This document shows, piece by piece, positions 26,965 through 35,517 of a stretch of 51,818 nt of DNA (position 1 is the first letter of the stretch; each line of letters begins with the position of its first letter). The position numbers and the translations under genes were made by a program. The notes under the pieces are model-generated. The model worked only from the letters and a program-made list of their open reading frames with translations, was not told the origin of the DNA and did no database searches. This DNA comes from a virus: positions 1-51,818 of IMG/VR virus record IMGVR_UViG_3300009537_004348; one strand, given 5' to 3'.

Positions 26965-28257
26965 TTACTCCTTAACCTTGCTCTTGGCAATATCAATAAT
27001 ATAATCTATCACTTTTCTAGACCTCAGTACGCCTACAAATGCATCCATCTGATTAGACCTATAGAGCATACTGACTAACTCATCTTTTGTAGTATTATTC
27101 CTGCTGGCGTGCTCTTCTAGCATATCGTCCAATTCGGCAGGCGTAACCTCTACCCCAGCTTCCTTGTTATAGATGGCATCTATTAGTATAGCCCTCATAA
27201 CATTTTTCTTTGCTGCGGGCTTTATCATTTCCACAACATTTGGTGGAAGCTTCTGTCCTCGTTTTTGAGCTTGATTAATGAGACGTTGAGCCTCGAAATT
27301 AACCATTGATTCTGGGACATCAAAATCATTCAGTTCTAAAAGCTTGTTTGTAATTTGTACTTCAAGCGCATTTCTTTCCTGCAACTGAACGCCTCTCTCT
27401 GCCTCTTGTTTTACGTGATTCTCAAGCTCTCCCACAGAGTCGTATCCAACCATCATTGCGAGGTCTTCATCCACCTCAGCCAGCTTGGTTTCAACGATGC
27501 TATGTAGTTTCACATCAAAACGAGCATCCTTGCTTGCTAGATGGCTTGCACTATAGGTTTCTGGAAAAGTCACATTGATTATCTTTTCATCTCCTATCTG
27601 CATACCTACCAGTTGCTCTTCAAATCCCGGAATAAGAGTGCCTTCTCCTAGAGACTTAATAGAAAACCCTTCAGCAGAACCTCCTGCAAAAGGCTCAACC
27701 TCTCCGTCTAGCTTGCCCACAAAATCCAGTATTAGAGAATCGCCTTCTTGAGCGCCTCTATCTAGAATTTGATTATGTTCAGCAAACTGCTCTCTATATG
27801 CCTGCAGCTTATTATCTATCTCTTCTTGTAAGTTTGATTCTGGAAATTCCAGTGCTAAATCTTCATAACCCACTGGGTCAATTTTAGGAAGGATTTCAAC
27901 AACCAGTTCTACAGTATACGAATTATCGAAACTGAATTCGCCAGGGTATTCATCTTCTCCAGGAGTAAAATCCTTTATTGTTGGATTACCCACTGGATTT
28001 AAATCATGCTCTCTGACAGCTTGTGTATAGTACTCAGATATAATTATCTGGGCTATAGACGGCCTGGCCTTGTGACCAAAGTGCTGCTTGATTCTACCAA
28101 CAGGAGCCTTTCCCTTACGAAAGCCGGGGATTTGAACATCTTTCTTAATCCCTTCGAAAAATTCTGTAAACTTTCTGTCTACACTGTCTGCTGAAACTTG
28201 AATTGATATTTTGCGTTGGACGCTATTAACATCCTCAACTTGAATTGTATCTTGCAT
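26965..28257 (-). CDS. tig: Trigger factor (ribosome-associated chaperone/PPIase), full length
   Basis: The 430-aa protein matches cellular trigger factor from end to end. The ribosome-binding domain carries the signature GFRKGKAP at 45-52. The FKBP-type prolyl isomerase domain (about 160-255) includes GDSLILDFVGKLDGE and LIPGFEEQLVGM. The long helical C-terminal arms fill the remainder. Trigger factor binds L23 at the exit tunnel and shields nascent chains. Length is about that of bacterial Tig (around 430). It ends just before a small acidic gene and a terminator. A whole trigger factor is rarely seen in phages. Confidence 0.95.
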   Translation of the reverse strand: MQDTIQVEDVNSVQRKISIQVSADSVDRKFTEFFEGIKKDVQIPGFRKGKAPVGRIKQHFGHKARPSIAQIIISEYYTQAVREHDLNPVGNPTIKDFTPGEDEYPGEFSFDNSYTVELVVEILPKIDPVGYEDLALEFPESNLQEEIDNKLQAYREQFAEHNQILDRGAQEGDSLILDFVGKLDGEVEPFAGGSAEGFSIKSLGEGTLIPGFEEQLVGMQIGDEKIINVTFPETYSASHLASKDARFDVKLHSIVETKLAEVDEDLAMMVGYDSVGELENHVKQEAERGVQLQERNALEVQITNKLLELNDFDVPESMVNFEAQRLINQAQKRGQKLPPNVVEMIKPAAKKNVMRAILIDAIYNKEAGVEVTPAELDDMLEEHASRNNTTKDELVSMLYRSNQMDAFVGVLRSRKVIDYIIDIAKSKVKE

Positions 28258-28260
28258 TTC

Positions 28261-28995
28261 TTACCTCTGTAGTTTCTGCATAAATTCTTCACGATATCTG
28301 TCTAACTGTTTTTCGAACGCCGAGCCTCTCATGCCTGTCTCGTTTTCTGCCACATCTTTCTCTGCTTTCTCGTACTCTCCGGACTCCAGTGTGAATTTAT
28401 CATCGCGACGAGTTAGATTATACAATCTATCTAGCCACATCCTATGTATCACGTCAAAGTCTGGGGCTAATTGGGGCACCAGCCTATCATCAAATACCGT
28501 CTGTACTATTTTAGTATTAGGTGGAAGATTGAGGCCCTGATAGAATGCAAGCACAGCATCCTTCAGGGCCCATCTTGTTAAATCATTCTGGGATGGCACC
28601 CTTCGTAAATTTAGTCTATCTAACTCTTCTGTTACCTCTTGTTCGAGTAAAGAAATTAGATTTCCAAACAAAGGTTTTATATCGCCATCAGGATTAAGAG
28701 ATGGATTCTCGGCAGGTGCGCCTGGTAGATTAATAGGCTCTTCGGCTATAAGTCTAAACGCCGCGTATTTGGGCATCTTAGACCTTGTGCTAAACCTAGT
28801 CCTATGAATCAAATCTACCAAGTCTGATATGTTATCTATCTTACTAAAGTCGTAGTTTAAAAAGTCGCGCTCATCGCCTATGACTTTCATCATATTAAAG
28901 CGTTCCTCACCCTTAAGGTTTTTTAACCCAGAAGTAAGTTTCGCTATAGCTTTTCGCGCAGCAATTTTCTGCTGCAAAATTAGTGTAGAAAGCAT
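28261..28995 (-). CDS. Unknown helical protein, 244 aa
   Basis: I start at ATG 28995, one base after the sigma factor stop. The ORF could extend to a TTG upstream inside that gene. The protein is helical and charged with no recognised family. It lies between the sigma factor and trigger factor genes and is probably co-translated with both. Confidence 0.75.
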   Translation of the reverse strand: MLSTLILQQKIAARKAIAKLTSGLKNLKGEERFNMMKVIGDERDFLNYDFSKIDNISDLVDLIHRTRFSTRSKMPKYAAFRLIAEEPINLPGAPAENPSLNPDGDIKPLFGNLISLLEQEVTEELDRLNLRRVPSQNDLTRWALKDAVLAFYQGLNLPPNTKIVQTVFDDRLVPQLAPDFDVIHRMWLDRLYNLTRRDDKFTLESGEYEKAEKDVAENETGMRGSAFEKQLDRYREEFMQKLQR

Positions 28996-28996
28996 T

Positions 28997-29842
28997 TTAC
29001 CTACCAAGTATCTCCCTTACAATTTGTTTGTTCTTTAGACTCTTCAGCTTTAGGCTTGCACCAGCACCAGTTAATCCTACTTCTTCTGCAGCCGCTCTTA
29101 CCGAATAATCCTTAAAACACACTAACTCTATTATCTTTACAACCCTTGGATCTTCATCCGCAAGCCATTTTTGTAAATCGTGCATTGTGATAACACTGTC
29201 ATCTAGTGCACCTTCGTTCTGCTGTAGCAAGTCAGACTCATCAGATATGTCGTCAGGATTAGTGTAATCACCTTCGTAGTAATTACCCATCACAGACTCC
29301 AGAGATAACTCATTATTGCTCAGCGAAACCACTCGCTGCTTACTTGCAGGGGCACTGCAGTTATCACATAGTGCTTCCCGCAAATGTATCTTCTTAGACA
29401 CAGATGCGGTATATTCATGCCCACACTCACATGCTACACCAAAAGCCTGAGCATTTAAAGTCGTAGCATTTTTAGAGAGTCGGTTCTCATTACGAATCTC
29501 GTTGATTAACCTTCGCTCTATACGCATCTGCAAGAAAGTTGATAGTTGGGTGTTCTTAAATGGATTGTATTTTGGGATTCCTTCCAGAATATGCAGAATA
29601 ACGTTTTGCTTATTGTCTTCTAGAGTATTACCCTTCAATCTATATTTAGAAGCCAGATAGCCCACAAGCTTACCTAACTTTTGAACAACCTTATCATATC
29701 CAGCACCAGTCTTAGTATTCACAAACACATACTCGTTATTAACATCTACAATGCCAGAAAAGCCCAAGTACTCTCCAGAGATTGGATCTTTGAAAGTTTT
29801 GATATGTCTATTGATGCCAGTTTTGCTGTTTATAGTTTTCAT
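28997..29842 (-). CDS. Phage sigma-70-family factor with zinc-finger insert, 281 aa
   Basis: Region 2-like sequence is seen near 50-125 (KLVGYLASKYRLKGN, then STFLQMRIERRLINEIRNEN). Two cysteine pairs (CECGH and CDNCS, near 137-163) that could bind zinc follow directly, which is unusual. The C-terminus (from about 230) has an HTH like region 4 (DYSVRAAAEEVGLTGAGASL). It would direct RNA polymerase to phage promoters. I start at ATG 29842, six bases after TAGGAG. Confidence 0.78.
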   Translation of the reverse strand: MKTINSKTGINRHIKTFKDPISGEYLGFSGIVDVNNEYVFVNTKTGAGYDKVVQKLGKLVGYLASKYRLKGNTLEDNKQNVILHILEGIPKYNPFKNTQLSTFLQMRIERRLINEIRNENRLSKNATTLNAQAFGVACECGHEYTASVSKKIHLREALCDNCSAPASKQRVVSLSNNELSLESVMGNYYEGDYTNPDDISDESDLLQQNEGALDDSVITMHDLQKWLADEDPRVVKIIELVCFKDYSVRAAAEEVGLTGAGASLKLKSLKNKQIVREILGR

Positions 29843-29850
29843 TCTAACTC

Positions 29851-30645
29851 CTACCAAGCTTGTTGTGCGGGGCAAATGTTATTAAAGTCACACCATCTGC
29901 ATAGTATCGTGGGCACTGGTGTCCACGCATCTTCATTGCGAATCGAGTCCGCGTACGACAATAGTTCCTTTTTAGTCTTATCAATGTCTTCAAGATTAAA
30001 TTCATACTCTTTTAATTTCGCGCCGTGCCTTAGTAGCACATAGGAACCCTTAAAGGTTTCTATCTCTGGGTATTTTTCTTTCAACCACAACCCATAGACG
30101 GATAGCTGAAACTTATCTAGGTACTTTTCGTTCTTGGTTGTTTTGTAGTCAACAATATGATACCTTCCATCTTTCATTAGGTCTAACCTATCCAAAAACC
30201 CTCTAATCCGAACATCATCACGAATCATAAAATCGAATGCTGTCTCTACACCCTTAACCTTAGGCATGCCGTTACTTCGCACATACTCAAGGTAATCCAT
30301 TAATAGTGCTTTTCCTTCAGACAGCAAATCGTCTCCCATATTTGGAAAGTCTCTTCTTGCTACCTTAAAAGAATGTCCCATTAGTTTAGCGAGGGAGCGC
30401 TTTTTCTTAGTGCCCTCTTGCATATAGACTTGGTGAAATATCTCCAATGTCTTGTGACACAGGTTACCTAAGTCAAAGTGTGTCCATTGCTTTCTGGGTG
30501 CTTTCTCTATATACGTATAGTAGTACTTACGAGGACACTGGTCATACGTTTTAACCGAGCTTGCTGAGAGCTTGATAATTTCTATTTCACCAGCTGGCTT
30601 TGTAGATACTTCTTCACCATTTTCGTCGAGAATTTTTAGACTCAT
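29851..30645 (-). CDS. PD-(D/E)XK nuclease with Cas4/AddB-like cysteine cluster
   Basis: The 264-aa protein matches the RecB/Cas4-like nuclease family. C37 lies in YDQCPRKYYY near the N-terminus, the catalytic core has GFLDRLD and IVDYKTT, and a C-terminal CRWCDFNNICP completes a likely four-cysteine iron-sulfur cluster. Such enzymes cut or resect DNA ends in replication and repair. The start follows GTAAGGGGC. Confidence 0.88.
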   Translation of the reverse strand: MSLKILDENGEEVSTKPAGEIEIIKLSASSVKTYDQCPRKYYYTYIEKAPRKQWTHFDLGNLCHKTLEIFHQVYMQEGTKKKRSLAKLMGHSFKVARRDFPNMGDDLLSEGKALLMDYLEYVRSNGMPKVKGVETAFDFMIRDDVRIRGFLDRLDLMKDGRYHIVDYKTTKNEKYLDKFQLSVYGLWLKEKYPEIETFKGSYVLLRHGAKLKEYEFNLEDIDKTKKELLSYADSIRNEDAWTPVPTILCRWCDFNNICPAQQAW

Positions 30646-30656
30646 TTAATTGCCCC

Positions 30657-31556
30657 TTACAATATCGTTCCGGTTTGCGTACCAGGTTGAATCCACGGAA
30701 ATACTAGAGGCTGGCGACTCGAAACACTATAGTTCGTAGCCGGTATATTGTTAGGAAGGTCTTGTATGCTCTTCACCCATCTGCTTTCATTGTGGTCAAA
30801 ATAGTAAGTAACCATTACTCTATTTTTTGCATCAAAAAACCTGCGAACATGCCCACCCGAAACGTATGCGGCATCATCTGCAGGTTCCAATAATCTTTTA
30901 CCACCGAACTCTTTGTATATGTTATGGATAGAACCATAAGGTTTCAATGGTATTTCTATGTCATTGTCTTTGCGATTATCTATCAAAATAACTCTTGCTT
31001 CTGGATTAAACAACTCTCCTATTTCAGGTGTGGAGAAAGGTGCAAAACCATCATCAGAAGTAGTTATGGTTGATTCAGGGTTTGGCATAGATACTTCTAC
31101 TTGCGTGCCTTCATAGATACCATGCAATCCCTTTTCAGATTTAATCAATCTTAGGTTTAGATACTCTTGTGTGTAGTCTGTATACGATACTGGCTCACCG
31201 TCAGCATCATAACCTATGACATTATCTGTATCGTCATCTGCTCTGTTTATAACTATTCCTTCTAACCCTATACCCCGAGTTATATTAATTCGTGTAACAT
31301 CAGGGGCAAATACTTGCGTTAGTGTGGGGCCAGTTATGTCATCGCTATCAACTCCAAAAGCACTAAGTGTCACCGTGTTTTGGTTGTCAGGCATAGCAAA
31401 TGTATCTACATAGATAGGGGAATCTGTGGTAGGAGTGGTACCATCCAAAGTGAAATATATCGTGGCCGGAACGTTTGACTCAATCGTCATTAGTTTCGGT
31501 ATTCCAGACACTATTTCTAATTCAGACCCACTAAAGGTCAGGGTAACCACTGCCAT
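30657..31556 (-). CDS. Beta-rich structural protein with CHB_HEX_C-like domain, 299 aa
   Basis: The N-terminal 85 residues resemble the chitobiase/beta-hexosaminidase C-terminal domain (ATIYFTLDGTTPTTDSPIYV), a small beta sandwich common in virion decoration proteins. The remainder is beta-rich and acidic. It is the only virion-like gene in the replication half. The function is inferred from the fold type. Confidence 0.7.
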   Translation of the reverse strand: MAVVTLTFSGSELEIVSGIPKLMTIESNVPATIYFTLDGTTPTTDSPIYVDTFAMPDNQNTVTLSAFGVDSDDITGPTLTQVFAPDVTRINITRGIGLEGIVINRADDDTDNVIGYDADGEPVSYTDYTQEYLNLRLIKSEKGLHGIYEGTQVEVSMPNPESTITTSDDGFAPFSTPEIGELFNPEARVILIDNRKDNDIEIPLKPYGSIHNIYKEFGGKRLLEPADDAAYVSGGHVRRFFDAKNRVMVTYYFDHNESRWVKSIQDLPNNIPATNYSVSSRQPLVFPWIQPGTQTGTIL

Positions 31557-31560
31557 CTAT

Positions 31561-31923
31561 TTACTCCGCAGGAATTGAATTGTTGTTTACTACGAGCCTG
31601 AGGAATCGGTCATTATCCCGGCTCATTCCCGCCCTATTGTAAGCTCGATACAGCTGATGAGCTATATTTCTCATCATGCCCGCTAAAGTGTACAAGTCAT
31701 GTGATAGCTTCTTAGCATCTTCTTCATCTGAATCAACGCTTCGTGCCTTCTTAATCATGCCTTCGTACATATCCAGGAACACATCATCCATATCTGGGCG
31801 CTCTTGAGAGGCACCAAATGCCATATTCTTCATACGCTCATAAGTAACCTCTTCGCCATGTGATATCAACCCCTTAAGCAGTGTATCAACTTCTTCTGTT
31901 TTAAGAATATACGGTTTTCTCAT
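31561..31923 (-). CDS. Unknown helical protein, 120 aa
   Basis: No family is recognised. The protein is helical with balanced charge. Its start overlaps the HAD phosphatase stop by ATGA and its stop lies just before the CHB_HEX_C gene, so it belongs to a tightly packed operon. Confidence 0.75.
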   Translation of the reverse strand: MRKPYILKTEEVDTLLKGLISHGEEVTYERMKNMAFGASQERPDMDDVFLDMYEGMIKKARSVDSDEEDAKKLSHDLYTLAGMMRNIAHQLYRAYNRAGMSRDNDRFLRLVVNNNSIPAE

Positions 31924-32525
31924 GTGCTTAGTTTCCTTACGAAATTCAAAATCTCGTCGTAGCCGTTGGCACGATATACCCTAAATCTATCAGGGTGATG
32001 GTTCCATGCTCTATCTATGATTATCGAGTGTATACCTTCTTGTGCAGCCTCTAATACTGTAGACAGCTTATCTTCTATAAGAATAGATATATCCTCTTCC
32101 TTACATACTTCTACTTTCTTGTGTGCAAATCGTATCTTCCCGTTGGTAGGAATGTGATTCATTCTAAACCATTCGTAGGTGTCGTTCTTAATTTGCACCT
32201 CTGTGTCTGTGGCAAATTTTTGCTCAAAGTCTCCAATACGTGCGGTAACTATGTGCACATTGCCCAGCGTCATCAACTCCTCGACAAATTCCTTTGCGCC
32301 AGGATATGCTGGCAGCTTTAAGAATCCGTCATCAGCAATCCAGTCATTGCTGGCTTGCTCCATATCGATGCTATCTAGACCAGGACCCCATTCTGAAAAA
32401 GAATATATGGCCGGTTCCTTGGTAACATCTAAATTAGCGTTGTAACGCTGATTGAGGTAGTCGGCGAACCCTGCGTAGAAATTCGCCAAAACCCCATCTA
32501 TATCCAACAAAATATTACGTCTCAT
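31920..32525 (-). CDS. HAD-family phosphatase, 5'-nucleotidase-like
   Basis: The 201-aa protein starts with LLDIDGVLANF, the HAD motif I with two catalytic aspartates. Motif II (HIVTAR) lies in the middle, and ILIEDKLSTVLEA near 147 resembles motif IV. The pattern resembles the deoxyribonucleotidase (NT5C) type, which removes phosphate from nucleoside monophosphates. Next to a dNMP kinase and not far from dCMP deaminase, a role in nucleotide pools is likely. Substrate is inferred. Confidence 0.85.
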   Translation of the reverse strand: MRRNILLDIDGVLANFYAGFADYLNQRYNANLDVTKEPAIYSFSEWGPGLDSIDMEQASNDWIADDGFLKLPAYPGAKEFVEELMTLGNVHIVTARIGDFEQKFATDTEVQIKNDTYEWFRMNHIPTNGKIRFAHKKVEVCKEEDISILIEDKLSTVLEAAQEGIHSIIIDRAWNHHPDRFRVYRANGYDEILNFVRKLST

Positions 32526-32737
32526 TTCTTACCTTTCCGACGATTTGCCTTAAACTCTCGATACTTCTCTAAATCTACCTTCATGTTCGGGTAGTAAATG
32601 ACGGTTTTACCGTCTGGTTGAACGCGGCATCGAGCTAAAAACAACTCCCAGCCGTAATCCAAATTATCATAGTAAAATTGCATTGCCTTCTTGACGCTCT
32701 CTCTTTTGTCGCGTCCCGCAAACTTAATAACATCCAT
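32522..32737 (-). CDS. Unknown basic small protein, 71 aa
   Basis: The 71-aa product is basic with an aromatic centre (YYDNLDYGWELFLARC). No family is recognised. The start codon sits in the arm of a hairpin that would hide it. It is coupled to the HAD phosphatase gene by ATGA. Confidence 0.72.
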   Translation of the reverse strand: MDVIKFAGRDKRESVKKAMQFYYDNLDYGWELFLARCRVQPDGKTVIYYPNMKVDLEKYREFKANRRKGKK

Positions 32738-32762
32738 AGCTCACCTCTCTCAGGAGCTATGG
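32734..32762 (-). promoter_or_regulatory. Hairpin covering the start codon of the 71-aa gene
   Basis: CCATAGCTC and GAGCTATGG pair over 9 bp with an 11-base loop. The right arm contains the ATG at 32737, and the loop contains the AGAGAGGTGA ribosome binding site. No T-run follows, so it is not a terminator. It could control translation of the 71-aa and HAD genes. Confidence 0.55.
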
Positions 32763-32766
32763 AATC

Positions 32767-33411
32767 CTATCGATCGCTGCTCACCTTAAACTGTCTCATG
32801 TAGGACATCATAGCTCCATTTTTATTCTGTTTATGATATCTGTCCGAAGGACTGTCACTTAAGTCCATAATATCCTCCATGAAAAAGAATTTGTCTAGTT
32901 CTTTATAAAAACCAAATAACCCATCGCTTAAGTTATCTATTACTCTAATCTTTGAATCCTCAAATGCCTGTTTGGCCAACTCAGCAAAATTCAGCTTTGA
33001 ACCTCTGAGGACACCATTGTCCTCTTCACCTTCTGGGTCTCTTGAAACCCAGTAGACCCTGCCCACACTTTGGGCTGCCTCCAGTTCCTCTGGAGTCCTG
33101 ATGTCTGTTATAACCACTGAGTCCTGATTGGCAAGTGTATCTTTGACCACCAAATTAATGAAATATAGCGGGTCATCCTTCTTTTTCTCTGCGCTGAATG
33201 CCCAAAGCCTGTCTCTCAAATCATCAATATTTCCGGCAATTTTAGCAGCCTCGAAATCTTCCTTGCTAATGCCAAATTCCTCTTTGATTCTATCGGCAAA
33301 AGCAATGGGCTTAAAATCCCTAGTTTCCTGCAAAAACTGCGCTACCGAATCCTTACCGGCTCTCGGTGCTCCTATCAGCCCAAAAATGCGCTTGAAGGGA
33401 AAAGCTATCAT
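32767..33411 (-). CDS. Deoxynucleoside monophosphate kinase-like P-loop protein
   Basis: The 214-aa protein starts with IFGLIGAPRAGKDSVAQFL, a P-loop of the deoxynucleotide monophosphate kinase type (T4 gp1 and similar). VITDIRTPEELEAAQ follows, as in that family. It would phosphorylate dNMPs to supply replication. It starts behind AAAAAGGAC at ATG 33411. Confidence 0.85.
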   Translation of the reverse strand: MIAFPFKRIFGLIGAPRAGKDSVAQFLQETRDFKPIAFADRIKEEFGISKEDFEAAKIAGNIDDLRDRLWAFSAEKKKDDPLYFINLVVKDTLANQDSVVITDIRTPEELEAAQSVGRVYWVSRDPEGEEDNGVLRGSKLNFAELAKQAFEDSKIRVIDNLSDGLFGFYKELDKFFFMEDIMDLSDSPSDRYHKQNKNGAMMSYMRQFKVSSDR

Positions 33412-33441
33412 TATAAGTCCTTTTTATTAATAGATGTTTTC

Positions 33442-35517
33442 TCAGTGGAGAGACATCGTGCTGCCTACTGCAGTTTTATTTACCATGAGAACATTCTCAA
33501 ATCTATCCTTAAGTTTCTCATCATGAGTAATCACTAATACCTTCAACTCCCGGCCCAGCTGTTTCACTATATCCATAAATAGGTCGAGTCCCTTGTCATC
33601 TAGGGAAGAGCTAACTTCATCAAGCAGAAGGAATCCTAGAGTACCTCCCATGCGCTTAGCAAGAATCTTACTCAGAGCCAAACGTAAAGCTAAAGATATA
33701 CGGAACTGCTCGCCTCCACTAAAGGTCTCAAACTCATCTGTTCTACCGGCTGATGATACATCTATGTCAAATGTCTCATTCCAATCACCCTTTTCGGTTT
33801 GCTTCTGGGTTTGAATGCTTAATGTCATAGGCTCGTTGCATATTTTGGTTAGCGTTAAATTAGCATAATTCTCAAGTTCTTCAATCACATTTTCTATTAT
33901 GATTGCCTGAATGCCATCTCGTCCGAAATACTTGTTTAGCTTATCATAAATAGCATAATCTGAATTAAGCTTATCTAACTCTTTTTGCAGCTCTGTTTGT
34001 TTCGCCTCTGTCTCTTGCAACTCTTTATATTTGCGCGCTTTGCTACCAAAATCTATATTGAGTTTATCGCATTGTCTCTTTATACCAGCAATCTGTGATT
34101 CTAATTCTTCAATAAAGCCCCTGAGTTTATTTTCTTCTTCCTTGTTAAACTTGAGCTTCAGCTTATCTATCTCTTCTTTGAAGTTTCTAGATGAAATATT
34201 GTCTAGCTCTTTTTGCAATCTCTCATTTTCGGAAGTTAATGATTTGATATCGTTTTTTAACTTTGAAATCTTGAGTTCTGTTCTACTTTTATCAATCTCA
34301 GCTTTTGACCCAGCCTCTACTGCAGCCTCTTGTTTTTTCACCAAGCTTTTAATTTCTTTTAGCTTAGTCTGAATGTTACTCAGCGATGTTTGAGCATTTT
34401 GCAACTCTTCATCTCGCTTGTCCTTTAACGCCTTTGCTTCATCCTTTGACATAGGACGATTACACTCATCACAGTGCGTGCCAACTCTTACTGGTTGAGA
34501 TAGCCTCTTAACCCTACTGCTCGCTGCCTGTTCTTTTAGTGTACCGTCCATAACTCGCTTACGAGTAGCAATAACATCTACACTTTTCTTTTCCGCTATA
34601 CGTTCATTGTATATAGGAATTCTCTGCTCAGCTTTCGATATCTCTTCATTGCTGCGTTGTACACTTGCATTATTCTCGTCTATCTGACCAAGTATCTCTT
34701 TACGACGGCGCCGTGCTTGATTGTATTCTTTTTGTAGTTCGGTTAGTTCACTTGGATCAATGCTATTACCATATAGTGAATGATATTGGGTCTTAGCAGA
34801 TATCAGTTTTTCATTTAATGAAGTGCTTTTTTGATTACACTGGTTAATCTTACTCTTCAACTCTCGCATTTCCATCTTACATGATTCAATCTCAGTTTGA
34901 ATCGCGTTTATAGGAATTTGTTCCTTACTCTTAGCCTCTATTTGGCTTTGTAGCTTTGTGCGATAATCTTTTGCCTTTTTCTGGTAAGCATCCCATTGCT
35001 CCATACGTAGCAAAGACTTCAGGGTATCTTTTCTTTTACTGGGAGTAGATTGCGCAAACATAGAAATATCATTCTGCTTAAAGTAAACAGAGTTTATGAA
35101 TACCTCATAGTTAACACCTACTGTCTCAACTATATTCTTGTCAGTGGCGGTATTAGTGTCTGCCGTTATAGCCTGAAATTCGTTTCCATCCCATCTTTCG
35201 AAAGTGACGTCTGACTCACCCAATATCTTGTCCCTCTTCCTAACAATTCGATATAATTGGTCGTCAACCTTAAAATCAAACTCAACCTTACATGCTCGCT
35301 TATCACGCTTAACGACGCCATCTTTCTTCTTGTGTCTTGAGCGCCCAAATAATGCCCAGGTAATAGCTTCGAACAATGCACTTTTACCAGCACCATTGGA
35401 CTGGTCTGTATCGTTATTATACGCACCCAAAATGAGGGCGACCTCAAAGGCATCAAAATCTACTTCTGATTCATCGTGTGATAAGAAATTTTCAATATAC
35501 AGTCTTACGGGAATCAT
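33442..35517 (-). CDS. SbcC/Rad50-like recombination ATPase (T4 gp46 type)
   Basis: The 691-aa SMC-like protein has a Walker A (NGAGKSALFEAITWALFG), a long coiled coil with one CxxC zinc hook (CDEC) near the middle, an ABC signature (FSGGEQFRISLALRLAL) and Walker B with D-loop (LLLDEVSSSLDDKG). With Mre11-like nuclease it resects double-strand breaks and supports recombination-dependent replication. The start overlaps the Mre11-like stop by ATGA, a pairing typical for this complex. Confidence 0.95.
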   Translation of the reverse strand: MIPVRLYIENFLSHDESEVDFDAFEVALILGAYNNDTDQSNGAGKSALFEAITWALFGRSRHKKKDGVVKRDKRACKVEFDFKVDDQLYRIVRKRDKILGESDVTFERWDGNEFQAITADTNTATDKNIVETVGVNYEVFINSVYFKQNDISMFAQSTPSKRKDTLKSLLRMEQWDAYQKKAKDYRTKLQSQIEAKSKEQIPINAIQTEIESCKMEMRELKSKINQCNQKSTSLNEKLISAKTQYHSLYGNSIDPSELTELQKEYNQARRRRKEILGQIDENNASVQRSNEEISKAEQRIPIYNERIAEKKSVDVIATRKRVMDGTLKEQAASSRVKRLSQPVRVGTHCDECNRPMSKDEAKALKDKRDEELQNAQTSLSNIQTKLKEIKSLVKKQEAAVEAGSKAEIDKSRTELKISKLKNDIKSLTSENERLQKELDNISSRNFKEEIDKLKLKFNKEEENKLRGFIEELESQIAGIKRQCDKLNIDFGSKARKYKELQETEAKQTELQKELDKLNSDYAIYDKLNKYFGRDGIQAIIIENVIEELENYANLTLTKICNEPMTLSIQTQKQTEKGDWNETFDIDVSSAGRTDEFETFSGGEQFRISLALRLALSKILAKRMGGTLGFLLLDEVSSSLDDKGLDLFMDIVKQLGRELKVLVITHDEKLKDRFENVLMVNKTAVGSTMSLH

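Noticed and set aside
32734-32762. The hairpin as a terminator
   Set aside because: It has no T-run and covers a start codon, so a translation role is more likely.
35166-35456. A 96-aa frame inside the Rad50-like gene
   Set aside because: It lies over the Walker A region in another frame, has no ribosome binding site and no family match.
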